This document shows positions 1-8,836 of a stretch of DNA of 64,000 nucleotides, piece after piece. The stretch covers positions 310,001 to 374,000 of the forward strand of contig JAVJTA010000002.1 of the NCBI GenBank assembly GCA_040219135.1, given 5' to 3'. The stretch is from UBA7803 sp040219135. GTDB lineage: Bacteria; Pseudomonadota; Gammaproteobacteria; Pseudomonadales; Azotimanducaceae. How positions within the stretch are numbered: position 1 is the first letter of the stretch; the number at the start of each line of letters is the position of its first letter. The notes beneath the pieces were generated by a model that saw only the letters and a program-made list of their open reading frames with translations, did no database searches and had not been told where the DNA came from. Both the position numbers and the translations under genes were made by a program.

Positions 1-3000
1 AGTTCTCCTCGACGCCCACCTCGTCGAGATCGAGCAGTTGTCGCCAGATTTCCGCGAGCGCGGACTCCGTGGCGTTGCCGGGCGGGCGAATCCGGCGCGC
101 GCTGCGGGTCGGAGACTCCGGAACCGGAAGGGCAAGCAGGTCCACCTTGCCGCTGGGTGTGAACGGCAGAGTCGTCAGCGGAACGACGGCCGAGGGCACC
201 ATGTATTCGGGGAGCACTCTCCGGGCCTCCCGGAACAGGGACTCCTGATCGAACTCTGCCGTATCGTCGACGAGCACGTAGGAAATCAGCCGGGTGCCGG
301 ACTGCTCGCCGTCGACGGCTTTGGTCAGACACTGCCGGATGCCCGGGAGCTTGCCTAGGACGTCGTTGATCTCGTTCGGTTCGATGCGGTAGCCGCGGAT
401 CTTGACCTGGAAGTCGGTGCGGCCGAGGAAGTCGATCGATCCGTCGGGTCGGTATCTCGCCGCATCGCCCGTCCGGTAGGTCGGGCCGTCCACCAGACCA
501 TTGACGACGAAGCGCTCCCGGGTCAGATCGCCGCGGCCGAAGTATCCCCGGGCAACGTTGATACCGGCCAGATGGAGCTCGCCCTGAACGCCTATCGGGA
601 CGGGGGCCCCGTGGCCGTCGAGAATGAGCGTCCGGTTGTTCTGGATCGGTCGGCCGATCGGCGGCAGCCCCGGCCAGGCCGAAGGATTCCCCGACAGCAT
701 GTGAGCAGTGATCACGTGGGTCTCTGACGGCCCGTACTGGTTGTCCAGTGTTGCGCCCGGCAGCCGGCCGAAGAACGCCTGCAGCGCGGCGTCGACCCGA
801 AGCTGCTCCCCGGCTGTGATCACTTCACCGAGGCTCGACGGACACCGGTCGGTGGCGTTCGCAACCTCGATCAGCTGGCGCAGCGCGACGTAGGGCAGGA
901 ACAGGCGCTGGATCTGCAGATCGATGATGGCGTCCAGCAGCCGCCGCGGATCACGCCGCTCGTCGTCGCCGATCAGGTAGAGCGTGCCGCCGGAGGCGAA
1001 CGTGGAGAAGATTTCCTGGAACGACACGTCGAAGCTGAGGCTCGAGTACTGGAGCACCCGGGCGCCGCCCGCGAACGGCTTTCGCGCCACCTGCCATTCG
1101 AGCAGATTGACCAGGCTCCGGTGCGGCATGGCGACGCCCTTCGGACGGCCCGTCGAGCCGGACGTGAAGATCACGTAGGCGAGCGCCTCCTGGTCGCCGG
1201 CAGCCGGTGTGCGCGCGTCGGATGTCTGTTCGATCGTCTGCAGCAGGTCTTCGTACACAGCGGTCGGGGTACCGGACGCGAACGCGCCGAGCCGGTTGCG
1301 GTGGACCAGGACCAGCTTCGCTGATGAGTCCTCGACCATGACACGCAGCCGGTCCTCGGGGTAGCTGGGATCCATCGGTACATAGGCCGCCCCCGCTTTC
1401 AGAATCCCGAGGACCGCGGCGACCATGTCGATGGACCGGTCCATGCAGACACCGACGCAGGTGTCGGGACCAGCGCCGAGTGCCTCGAGCGTGTTCGCGA
1501 TGCGGTTGCTCAGACGGTCGAGGTCGCGGTAGGACAGCGTCGTCCCGCCATGGATCAGAGCCGGCCGTTCGCCGTAGCGCCTGGCGGCGTCGGCGTAGAT
1601 CGCCTGAACGGTCCGGTGTTCGACGGGGGCCTCCGGTCCACAGCCAAGTGCCAGAATCGATTCCCGTTCTTCGGCGTCGACGATCGCGATAGCGTCTATG
1701 TCGGAGTCGACATTTGCGCTGCCGTGCGTCAGCACGCTGACGCAGTGAGCCAGAAGCTGGCGCATCATGCCGTCGTCATGAATCGCCCCGTCGTAGAGCA
1801 GGCTCAGGATGGTGGCTGTGTCGTCGCAGTCCACCCACAGTTCGATATCACACGGCGTTTTCGGGCACTCATGCGACCGGGTTTCGACGAGTGACCACGC
1901 GTCTTCGCGGATCGCGATCGGACCGGTCTCCGAGAGCCGGAACGCCGCCTGGTGAACAGGGTGACGCGAGGCGTCCCGGGGCGCTTTCAACAGCTGCGTC
2001 AGACGGCTGAAGGGAATGCCCGCGTGGGCGCGGTCGTCGGCGAGCAGCGAATCAATCCGACTCAGCAGAGATCGCAGCGTGGTTCCTGGTTCAATGTGAA
2101 TCCCGAAAGGCAGGATGTCAGTCAGTGGGCCCACTGCGCTGCTGGCACAGCGCAGGTCGTTGGGAAAGCCGATGACGAAGGACTCCTGGTGTGTCCAGCG
2201 GCGCAGGGTAACCAGGAAGGCCGCCACGTACAGGGCCTCGGCCGAGCATCCCAGTTGGCGCTGGATCGATTGAATCCGTTCGGCAATGGTGTCGGTCAGG
2301 CGGGTGGTCCGGCGGACCGCCGCGTGGCGTTTGCTCGCTGGCCTCGGTCCGAGGGTCGGCAGCTCCAATGGCGTCAGGTGCTCGCCGAGTCGGTCCAGCC
2401 AGTACCTTTCGTCGACGTCGCTGGACCGGTCAGGTACGGTGCCGTTCGCCTTTTCGGTGCACGGAACCCGGGAGGCGCTGGGCGGAGATCTCGAGTCGCG
2501 CCATCCGAGCTCCCGGGCGACGTCGAGCAGCACGAGTTGCAGCGAGCGATGATCGGCGACGCAGGCATGGGCGACCAGGCACAGCCACGACTGCTGCTGA
2601 AACTGAACGAGCGTCACCGCGGCGGTGGCGCCTGATTCGAGGCTCAGGGGGCGCTGCTGGGCGACGTGCAGCGCGCTCGACAGCTCGGCTTCGGAGCCGA
2701 CCTGAACGATCTGGGGCTCTTCGAACGCCGCAGCGGCGGGGTGGATCCGCACCTGCCCGCCGTCGGCCTCGAAACGCTGCAGCAACTGGGGGTGCAGTCC
2801 CATCGCGCGTCGGCAGGCTGAGGCGATGTCGGTGGCGGCTGCCGGCCCCCGGTATCGGGCCAGCAGCGCGAGATTCTGTGAAGCGGGATCCGAGTCGTAG
2901 CGGTGCAGAAACCAGTGTCTCGCCTGCAGCGGTGTGGCGCTGTGCGAATCTGGCGGTGTTGGCGCAGGATCGTGGACAGCGCGCTTGGCCTGCGGCTTCC

Positions 3001-3124
3001 CTGGCTGCACTGTCGGCGGCATGGTCGGCTGCGCATCCGCAATACGGTCGGTCACGGTTCTGCCCTGATGATTGCGCCCGGCGCAGCGCGTGCGCGGGGA
3101 CGATACAGCCACCGATTCTACCAT
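1..3124 (-). CDS. Non-ribosomal peptide synthetase, C-A-T module, cut by the window edge
   Basis: A single minus-strand frame stays open from 3124 to the left edge. Its first half is a condensation domain (about 3000-1700) and its second an adenylation domain (about 1650-120). Core motifs are clear: A3 YVIFTSGSTGRPKG near 1175, YGPSET near 735, A7 YRTGD near 475 and A8 GRTDFQVKIRGYRIEPNEI near 400. The carrier domain begins at about 90, before its LGGHS serine. The condensation motif HHxxxDG reads HACVADH (about 2569-2549), so the second, catalytic His is Ala. The start is taken as ATG 3124; GTG 3055 is an alternative and neither has a strong ribosome-binding site. It is divergent from an AsnB-type gene and sits at the edge of a glycan locus, which suggests it supplies an amino-acyl group (inference). 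Substrate not predicted. Confidence 0.93.
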   Translation of the reverse strand, partial: MVESVAVSSPRTRCAGRNHQGRTVTDRIADAQPTMPPTVQPGKPQAKRAVHDPAPTPPDSHSATPLQARHWFLHRYDSDPASQNLALLARYRGPAAATDIASACRRAMGLHPQLLQRFEADGGQVRIHPAAAAFEEPQIVQVGSEAELSSALHVAQQRPLSLESGATAAVTLVQFQQQSWLCLVAHACVADHRSLQLVLLDVARELGWRDSRSPPSASRVPCTEKANGTVPDRSSDVDERYWLDRLGEHLTPLELPTLGPRPASKRHAAVRRTTRLTDTIAERIQSIQRQLGCSAEALYVAAFLVTLRRWTHQESFVIGFPNDLRCASSAVGPLTDILPFGIHIEPGTTLRSLLSRIDSLLADDRAHAGIPFSRLTQLLKAPRDASRHPVHQAAFRLSETGPIAIREDAWSLVETRSHECPKTPCDIELWVDCDDTATILSLLYDGAIHDDGMMRQLLAHCVSVLTHGSANVDSDIDAIAIVDAEERESILALGCGPEAPVEHRTVQAIYADAARRYGERPALIHGGTTLSYRDLDRLSNRIANTLEALGAGPDTCVGVCMDRSIDMVAAVLGILKAGAAYVPMDPSYPEDRLRVMVEDSSAKLVLVHRNRLGAFASGTPTAVYEDLLQTIEQTSDARTPAAGDQEALAYVIFTSGSTGRPKGVAMPHRSLVNLLEWQVARKPFAGGARVLQYSSLSFDVSFQEIFSTFASGGTLYLIGDDERRDPRRLLDAIIDLQIQRLFLPYVALRQLIEVANATDRCPSSLGEVITAGEQLRVDAALQAFFGRLPGATLDNQYGPSETHVITAHMLSGNPSAWPGLPPIGRPIQNNRTLILDGHGAPVPIGVQGELHLAGINVARGYFGRGDLTRERFVVNGLVDGPTYRTGDAARYRPDGSIDFLGRTDFQVKIRGYRIEPNEINDVLGKLPGIRQCLTKAVDGEQSGTRLISYVLVDDTAEFDQESLFREARRVLPEYMVPSAVVPLTTLPFTPSGKVDLLALPVPESPTRSARRIRPPGNATESALAEIWRQLLDLDEVGVEEN

Positions 3125-3225
3125 CGCCGATCTTACGGGCCGATCGTGCCTCACACATGAGTTTGTAAAGCTCCGGACGGAGCGTGTGAACCGCTCGAGC
3201 GGCTGCGCTCGGGGGCTGGGTGTCT

Positions 3226-3254
3226 TTGCTGGAAAGCTACAATTCGATCACAAT
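3226..3254 (+). promoter_or_regulatory. Possible sigma70 promoter of the AsnB-type gene
   Basis: TTGCTG and CACAAT are separated by 17 bases, about 55 bases before the GTG start at 3309. A perfect 12-bp palindrome CCGCTCGAGCGG lies just upstream at 3191-3202 and could be an operator. Both are by eye only. Confidence 0.35.
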
Positions 3255-3308
3255 GCCGCGCGCCCGGATCTCCCACAATGCACGCTCAATTGGCATGAGC
3301 GCCGGATC

Positions 3309-5168
3309 GTGTGCGGCATAGCGGGAGAACTTTGCCTGGGTCCAGACGAGTCCCGGGCCGATTGGACAGCGATCAGTGCGTTGATGTCCCGCCGTGGCCC
3401 GGACGACGAAGGGTTCTGGGTCTCACCGGATGCGATCTGCAGCCTGGTGTTCCGGCGTCTGTCCATTCTCGATCTGTCGGAAGCCGGGCATCAACCCATG
3501 TTGACGCCGGACGGACGCTACGCGCTGGTCTTCAACGGCGAGATCTACAACTTCCGCGAACTGCGCCGGCAGCTCGAGCGCGAGGGCGACGTGTTCCGAT
3601 CGGGAGGAGACTCGGAAGTCGTGCTCCGGGCGCTGGCCCGCTGGGGAACCGCTGCGCTCGACCGCTTCAACGGCATGTTTGCGCTCGCTTTTTACGACAC
3701 CTACGAGAGGCGTCTCGTGCTTGCCCGGGACCACGCCGGAATCAAGCCGCTGTACTACCTCAGGACGTCGGCCGGTGTCGTGTTCGCCTCTCAGTACGAC
3801 CAGATCCTGGCGCATCCCTGGAGCCGGGCGCTGGGTGTGTCTCAGTCCGCGCTTGCCCTCTACCTGCGTCTTGCCTACGTGCCGGCTCCGTATGGCATTC
3901 TCGACGGCACCCACATGCTGGAGCCTGGAAGCTGGATCGAGATCTCCGGCTGCGGCCGGATTCGCGAGGGGCGTTACTTCGAGTTCCCGCAGCGGGTTGA
4001 GCCGGATCTTTCCGGCGACGAGGCGCTGGAGGCGGTGGATGCGGCGCTGACTGCCGCGGTGCGCAGGCAACTCGTGAGCGACGTCCCGGTAGCCTCCTTC
4101 CTTTCCGGCGGCATCGACTCGCCGCTGGTGGTTGCGAAGATGCGTCAGGCCTGCGGCACGGGTATGCGGGCATTTACCATCGGTACCGGCGGCGACCCAA
4201 CGGACGAGTCGTCGACGGCCGAGATGTACGCGCGCGCGCTCGGCGTCGAGCACACCGTGGAGCATGTCAGCGCCGATGCGGCAGTCGGCCTGCTCGACGA
4301 AGTGATGGCGGCCTGCGGCGAACCGTTCGGCGACTACTCGATCTTTCCCACCCTGCTGATATCGCGCCTCGCGGCCCAGGAGTTCAAGGTGGTGCTGTCC
4401 GGGGACGGCGGAGACGAATTGTTCTGGGGTTACGTGGGCAGGATGGCGCCAATGCTGGCTGCTGCCGGAACGTTCGCCGGTTCCCCGGTGCGCAGGGCGG
4501 TGCGCCGACGCTTCGACGCGCTGATGCGTCGCACCGGGCGCGAGGCAGACCGGTGGGGATCGCTGGGCGAGTGGCAGCAGCGCAAACACACCCATCTGGC
4601 GCCGGGACTGCTCGAGCGGGTGTTTCCCGAGCTGCCGTCGTGGCCCGTGGACTATCGGTCCTTCGAATTCACCGACAGCGATCCGGACCTCGCTGCGAAC
4701 TGGATTCGACACAATGAATTCGTCGGCCACCTGACCATGGTTCTGATGAAGGTCGACCGGGCCAGCATGCACCACTCGCTGGAGGTACGCGTTCCACTGC
4801 TCGACCGCGAGGTCATCGAGACCGCGCTGCGGGTCGACTGGCGTTCCTGCCTGGATGTCGACTCCGGCGTCGGGAAGATCCCGCTGCGCCGGGCGCTGGC
4901 GCGGGTGACGCCGCGGCAGAGCGAGGGCAAGCGGGGCTTCGAGGTGCCCATGGGCCGCTGGTTGCGATCGTCTCTGCGCGAGGTTTTCGAGGACAACGTG
5001 ATCGCGCGCGACGACATCCTCGGACTACCGGTGGACCGCCCCGCATTGCGAGCCATTTTCGACCGTCACCTTGAAGGTTCGCAGGATCTGGGCTGGGGGC
5101 TGTGGCCGTTGCTGAATCTGTCGCTGTGGGAGCAGCGTCACGAGCGGCGGCGCGTGTCCCGCAGCTGA
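3309..5168 (+). CDS. Asparagine synthase (glutamine-hydrolysing) family amidotransferase
   Basis: An AsnB-type enzyme uses glutamine nitrogen to amidate a carboxylate activated with ATP. The start is set at GTG 3309 because it leaves Cys2 in CGIAGE as the N-terminal nucleophile required by class II glutamine amidotransferases; the longer open frame upstream lacks family similarity. RRGPDDEG (28-35) and FNGEIYNFREL (about 75) complete the amidotransferase half. The synthase half has the PP-loop SGGIDS (266-271). At 619 residues the length is normal. Paralogues of AsnB inside polysaccharide clusters usually amidate sugar acids or peptides rather than make free asparagine, and this context (NRPS, glycosyltransferases) favours that, but the substrate cannot be read from sequence. 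The 3' end overlaps the convergent next gene by 31 bp. Confidence 0.9.
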   Translation: MCGIAGELCLGPDESRADWTAISALMSRRGPDDEGFWVSPDAICSLVFRRLSILDLSEAGHQPMLTPDGRYALVFNGEIYNFRELRRQLEREGDVFRSGGDSEVVLRALARWGTAALDRFNGMFALAFYDTYERRLVLARDHAGIKPLYYLRTSAGVVFASQYDQILAHPWSRALGVSQSALALYLRLAYVPAPYGILDGTHMLEPGSWIEISGCGRIREGRYFEFPQRVEPDLSGDEALEAVDAALTAAVRRQLVSDVPVASFLSGGIDSPLVVAKMRQACGTGMRAFTIGTGGDPTDESSTAEMYARALGVEHTVEHVSADAAVGLLDEVMAACGEPFGDYSIFPTLLISRLAAQEFKVVLSGDGGDELFWGYVGRMAPMLAAAGTFAGSPVRRAVRRRFDALMRRTGREADRWGSLGEWQQRKHTHLAPGLLERVFPELPSWPVDYRSFEFTDSDPDLAANWIRHNEFVGHLTMVLMKVDRASMHHSLEVRVPLLDREVIETALRVDWRSCLDVDSGVGKIPLRRALARVTPRQSEGKRGFEVPMGRWLRSSLREVFEDNVIARDDILGLPVDRPALRAIFDRHLEGSQDLGWGLWPLLNLSLWEQRHERRRVSRS

Positions 5169-6043
5169 TCACGAACAATCGTGGCGGCCGTGCTGAGCAG
5201 ACGCTTTAGGCCGTTTCTCCACCTGGGTCTCGGGGTCTTCACCGGGTGCCACAGCGTGTTCGGCTGGTCGCCAACGCACTCGAGCACCGGTCGGTAGACG
5301 AAAGTACCGGGTGAGAGCCGGTTGGTGGCGGGCTGGTTCTGGTAGAAGCGGTTCTCGTTTCCGGGTTGGACGAACTCGCCGAGACCTCCGATGTCCTCGA
5401 TTCTGTGCCCCTGGCTGACCAGAACCGTCGGGAGGAGGGCTTCCATGTGTCCACGGCAGCCAGCCTTGTAGGCTCGGTCCAACGCGACGAGCGCCCGGGC
5501 GGACATCCGATAGATCGGAAAGAAGCCGCGCACCCAGTTACCGGGATCAGTATCCACGGTGGGCAGATCGAGCGAGTGCCAGTGGCTCCATTTCGGGCAC
5601 TGGTCGCGACGCTGAAGCGTCGTTCCGAGCAGGTCGGCATCGTTGCCGTCGAACTCGGCGAACAGGCTTTCCCAGTTTCCTGAGTAGCGCACGTCGTATT
5701 CGACCACCCAGATGCGGCTGTAGTCGGGGTGGTGCTTGAAGAACAGCAGAACGGGCAGGTCGGCGTTGCCGAGGGTCATGTTGCGCAAACCCTCGCGGCT
5801 GCCGATGCTGCCGCCCTTGCCCGGATATCCGAGGTTCGTCAGGTCGCGAGTGGTGAACGTGAACTCCCTGGATCCCCGTGGCAGCCGCGCAGTGGAGACG
5901 CTGGCCCGCGTCCGGTCGGACAGCAGGAACACGTCGCGCGTGTCGGCGCAGTCGGCGCCCAGTTGCCCATACAGGTCGACGAGAGCTCGGTCGACGAAGT
6001 GGTTGAGCAGTAGGACCGCCGTCTTTTCCGGTCTATCGCTCAC
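5138..6043 (-). CDS. Unrecognised protein of the glycan locus, glycosyltransferase-like
   Basis: A 301-residue soluble protein with no signal peptide or membrane helix. GTG 6043 is chosen: AGGGA lies ten bases before it, and its first 11 bases overlap the end of the upstream hydrolase gene, implying translational coupling; an ATG at 6109 would need a 77-bp overlap. The stretch IWVVEYDVRYSGNW (about 110-125), followed by DADLLGTT, resembles the acidic metal and nucleotide-sugar site of GT-A enzymes, and WSHWHSL and GFFPIYRMSA lie downstream. I could not assign a family. A glycosyltransferase or other glycan-modifying enzyme is the best guess from motifs and position. Confidence 0.75.
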   Translation of the reverse strand: MSDRPEKTAVLLLNHFVDRALVDLYGQLGADCADTRDVFLLSDRTRASVSTARLPRGSREFTFTTRDLTNLGYPGKGGSIGSREGLRNMTLGNADLPVLLFFKHHPDYSRIWVVEYDVRYSGNWESLFAEFDGNDADLLGTTLQRRDQCPKWSHWHSLDLPTVDTDPGNWVRGFFPIYRMSARALVALDRAYKAGCRGHMEALLPTVLVSQGHRIEDIGGLGEFVQPGNENRFYQNQPATNRLSPGTFVYRPVLECVGDQPNTLWHPVKTPRPRWRNGLKRLLSTAATIVRDQLRDTRRRS

Positions 6044-7508
6044 AGATCGGCGTTCCCTCGACGTCCGGCATAGGCACTCCGAGCATAGCGGAAATGGTCG
6101 GCGCCACATCGACGACGCGTACGCGCTGCCTGCAGGAGGCCAGCTTGCCGGCAGGTCCGCGGAGAATCAGCATGGCGTTCGCCGTGTGGTCTCCGGTTCG
6201 TCCCCACGAGCCGGCGTCCTCGATCCTGCCGACGCGTGGCGAGTAGATCGCAGAGAACGGTTCCGAACGGCGCCACACGACCAGAAGGTCAGGCAGATCG
6301 ACCCTTCGTTCACCGGTGTAGTGCTCGGAAATCTTCACCACCTCCTCGACCACCGGTCGGCCGGTTTCCGGGTTGACGAGTTCTTTGAACGCGTCGGCTA
6401 TCTCGTCGCACGTCTGCTCGAAGTCCTCCGGGCAGACCCTGCCGTGTGGTTCGCGGCCCTCGAGATTGATTCGGATCGCGCCGCTGTTCTCGTTGTGCGG
6501 CAGGGCGAAGAATCGGGCGCCGCTCTCCGATCGATGCCGGAGCACGTTGTCCAGGCGCCCGCCCAGTTTCAACACCGGTGCAGGCGCTCCCATCGACTGC
6601 AGGCGTTTGCGCACTCGTGCGGGCGGTTTCCTGCCATCGAGTCGATTGACCACGGTCTCGAGCACGTTGTTGGCCGTATAGTTCGGCCCCATGCCCAGCC
6701 CGGCGAACAGGGCGACGGTCCCTGAGGGCTCGGCGTCTTCGAGAATGCGGCCGATCGCCGCGTCCATCTCCTGGTACAGCCTTCTGATCGGATCGCCGTG
6801 GGCGGTCCGCCAGGCGGCGTCGTGTCGCGGATGCATTGGGTCGTGCAGGTGCCACATCAGGTGCCCGGCATCGTGAGCTTCCGTGAAGGACGTTGCCAGC
6901 AGATCGAACCGGTCGCCTTCGACGACCTTTCGGACCAGGGATGCCTTCATCTGGACCCGCTGGATCAGAAGGTCGAGTACGTGTTCCATGCAGTCATCGG
7001 CGCGTCGATAGCGGTCGCTGTCCCCCTCGAGCGGATCGTCTCCGAATTCAGCCAGAACATCGGTGACGAAGGCCTTGGGATGACCACGGACGGCGCCGTA
7101 GCGATCGTGAATCAGCCAGTCCGTGATCTGCACGCCGTTCAGATCCGGGACGGCAGGAGAGTAGGGCAGATCGAGGATGGCCACTTTCCGCCCTGCCTTG
7201 CTCGCGGGCTCCCAGAACGGTGTGCAGGCGAAGTCGTTCTGGACATCGAACAGGTAGCGCTCGTGCGATCCGCAGCGGATCTGGCGGCGGAAATAGCGGC
7301 CATGGCGGGCGGGACCGGCGCCGCAGATCAGGGTTGGCCAGGTTGCGCCGTCGCCCATACCGGGGAGCGTTTCGACGTCGCGACAGGTTCCCGATGCTGC
7401 GATACCGGCCAGCACCGGCAGAGTTCCATCCGCCATCCAGCGGCGCAGCAGTGTGGGTTCGGCTCCATCGAGGCCGATGAAGGTGACCGGCGAGCAGTCT
7501 GCGTTCAA
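6033..7508 (-). CDS. Alkaline phosphatase superfamily hydrolase (type I phosphodiesterase/nucleotide pyrophosphatase-like)
   Basis: The N-terminus FIGLDGAEPTLLRRWMADG and the TWPTLICG segment around residues 58-65 match the metal-binding core of the type I phosphodiesterase branch of the alkaline phosphatase superfamily; the Thr would be the nucleophile. Later acidic and His residues (EAHDAGHLMWHLHD; GRTGDHTANAMLI near the C-terminus) fit the two-metal site. There is no signal peptide, so a cytoplasmic role is expected. It starts with TTG 7508 behind a strong GAGGAG six bases away; that ribosome-binding site lies inside the 105-bp repeat. The substrate is unknown; nucleotide sugars, phosphoglycans or sulfate esters are all possible in this locus. 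Confidence 0.85.
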   Translation of the reverse strand: MNADCSPVTFIGLDGAEPTLLRRWMADGTLPVLAGIAASGTCRDVETLPGMGDGATWPTLICGAGPARHGRYFRRQIRCGSHERYLFDVQNDFACTPFWEPASKAGRKVAILDLPYSPAVPDLNGVQITDWLIHDRYGAVRGHPKAFVTDVLAEFGDDPLEGDSDRYRRADDCMEHVLDLLIQRVQMKASLVRKVVEGDRFDLLATSFTEAHDAGHLMWHLHDPMHPRHDAAWRTAHGDPIRRLYQEMDAAIGRILEDAEPSGTVALFAGLGMGPNYTANNVLETVVNRLDGRKPPARVRKRLQSMGAPAPVLKLGGRLDNVLRHRSESGARFFALPHNENSGAIRINLEGREPHGRVCPEDFEQTCDEIADAFKELVNPETGRPVVEEVVKISEHYTGERRVDLPDLLVVWRRSEPFSAIYSPRVGRIEDAGSWGRTGDHTANAMLILRGPAGKLASCRQRVRVVDVAPTISAMLGVPMPDVEGTPICER

Positions 7509-7613
7509 GAGAGGCTCCTCTGCGAATGGCTGCTATTTTGATCGACGGATGCCGGTCACGTGTATCGAGTTGTTCTTCGTCTGATGCAGGAATTCAACAA
7601 CCGGCTGACAAGG
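7509..7613. repeat. 105-bp direct repeat, copy 1 (divergent intergenic region)
   Basis: This segment recurs in the same orientation at 9611-9715 with 3 mismatches in 105 positions and no gaps. It starts one base outside the start codon of the minus-strand hydrolase gene and includes that gene's ribosome-binding site. A weak promoter-like pair TTGATC and TGTATC, 17 bases apart, lies within it on the plus strand. Confidence 0.95.
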
Positions 7614-7723
7614 GCTGCTGTCTCGGGCTGGGGGTTGTTCTACGGGTACGCGTGCCACGAGGGCAGACACACCCATTACCTTTCGTCACAATCGTGGGCC
7701 GCCTTTGAGGCAAACTGGTCGGC

Positions 7724-8803
7724 ATGGCGGAATCGCGCATACAGCAGGAGCCCTTCTCCCCGGTACCTGACGACACCGGGAGGAAGACTACAAACAACGG
7801 GTGCGCAACCACGCGGACCGCAGCGCAGCGAGCGGATCGGACGTGGCGCTTTGCCGCTGACCCCTTGGTACTGGCGGTTGCGGAGGCGATCCTGGCGATG
7901 CGCCATTGGCGCCCGGTTCTGCGTTATCTGCGCACGCACAAGCGCTTCCCGCGGCTCGCGGTGCCCCGCACCTACGCCGAGCGAATGCTGTGGCGCAAGC
8001 TGGTCGATCACAACCCTCAATTCGTCGTCATGTGCGACAAGCTGGACTGCAAAGAGCACGTCAAACGCACCTGTCCGGATCTCGCCGTTCCAGCCACGCT
8101 GTGGGTGGGCGACGATGCCAACGACATACCCGGTGAACTGCTGCAGGGCGATGTCCTGGTGAAGACCAACCACGCCTACAAGCAGAACTATGCCATCCGG
8201 AATGGGATGGTCGATCGGGCCGACCTGAAGAAGAAGACCGATGTCTGGCTCGCCTCGAGGCACGGGTTGCGCGACCACGAATGGGCGTACGGATGCGTGA
8301 AACCCCGGCTGTTCGTCGAGCGCTCGATCGGAAAAGCCGAGGAGGATCTGCTTGAGTTCAACATTCGCGCCAGCAATGGCCAGCCACTCCTTGGATCCGT
8401 AATCGGACACAACAAGCTACCGAACCAGTGGACTGTTTATCTCGACCTTCGGGGCCGACCCACCTGGGGGCCGTCGAGCCCGCCGGATGAACCTGCGACC
8501 GAGCTCCCCCGGGGACTCGATGTTTCGGAGCCCTACCAGCAGGCCCTCGCATATGCCTCGAAACTCAGTCGGGGTATCGACTACGCCCGTTTTGATTTCA
8601 TGTGGAACGGTAAGACTCTTTATGCCGGCGAGATCACCATCTATCCGAGCGGCGGCAACAAGGAGATCGGACATCCGCAAGCGCGCCGCCTGATTACCGA
8701 AGGCTGGCGTATTGAAAGCTCGGGTTTTCTTTCTCGGCAACCCAACGGATTGTCGGCCCGGCTTTACGCCGGCGCGTTGCGCCGCCGCTTGCGGCAAAGC
8801 TAG
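7724..8803 (+). CDS. TupA-like ATP-grasp family protein
   Basis: A 359-residue protein resembling the ATP-grasp enzymes named after TupA of teichuronopeptide synthesis. The family signature is visible: PRTYAERMLWRKLVDHNP then CDKLDCKEHVK (about 85-125), a VLVKTNH segment where ATP-grasp enzymes place a nucleotide-binding Lys (about 146), FVERSIG, and a C-terminal YARFDFMWNGKTLYAGEI that supplies acidic metal ligands. Such ligases join a carboxylate to an amine, so this could add an amino acid to a glycan uronate (inference). The first about 40 residues are low in similarity and the start could be later. It lies between the two 105-bp repeats and is convergent with the next gene. Confidence 0.82.
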   Translation: MAESRIQQEPFSPVPDDTGRKTTNNGCATTRTAAQRADRTWRFAADPLVLAVAEAILAMRHWRPVLRYLRTHKRFPRLAVPRTYAERMLWRKLVDHNPQFVVMCDKLDCKEHVKRTCPDLAVPATLWVGDDANDIPGELLQGDVLVKTNHAYKQNYAIRNGMVDRADLKKKTDVWLASRHGLRDHEWAYGCVKPRLFVERSIGKAEEDLLEFNIRASNGQPLLGSVIGHNKLPNQWTVYLDLRGRPTWGPSSPPDEPATELPRGLDVSEPYQQALAYASKLSRGIDYARFDFMWNGKTLYAGEITIYPSGGNKEIGHPQARRLITEGWRIESSGFLSRQPNGLSARLYAGALRRRLRQS

Positions 8804-8836
8804 GGGCCTTTGGAGCTTGCCTGGGGGGCGGCGCAG

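Noticed and set aside
2430..3158. Minus-strand frames at the right end of the NRPS region as separate genes
   Set aside because: They are out of frame with the continuous condensation-adenylation frame and have arginine-rich shadow composition.
3072..3308. N-terminal extension of the AsnB-type protein
   Set aside because: Class II amidotransferases need Cys at position 2; the upstream frame has no family similarity and overlaps the NRPS start region.
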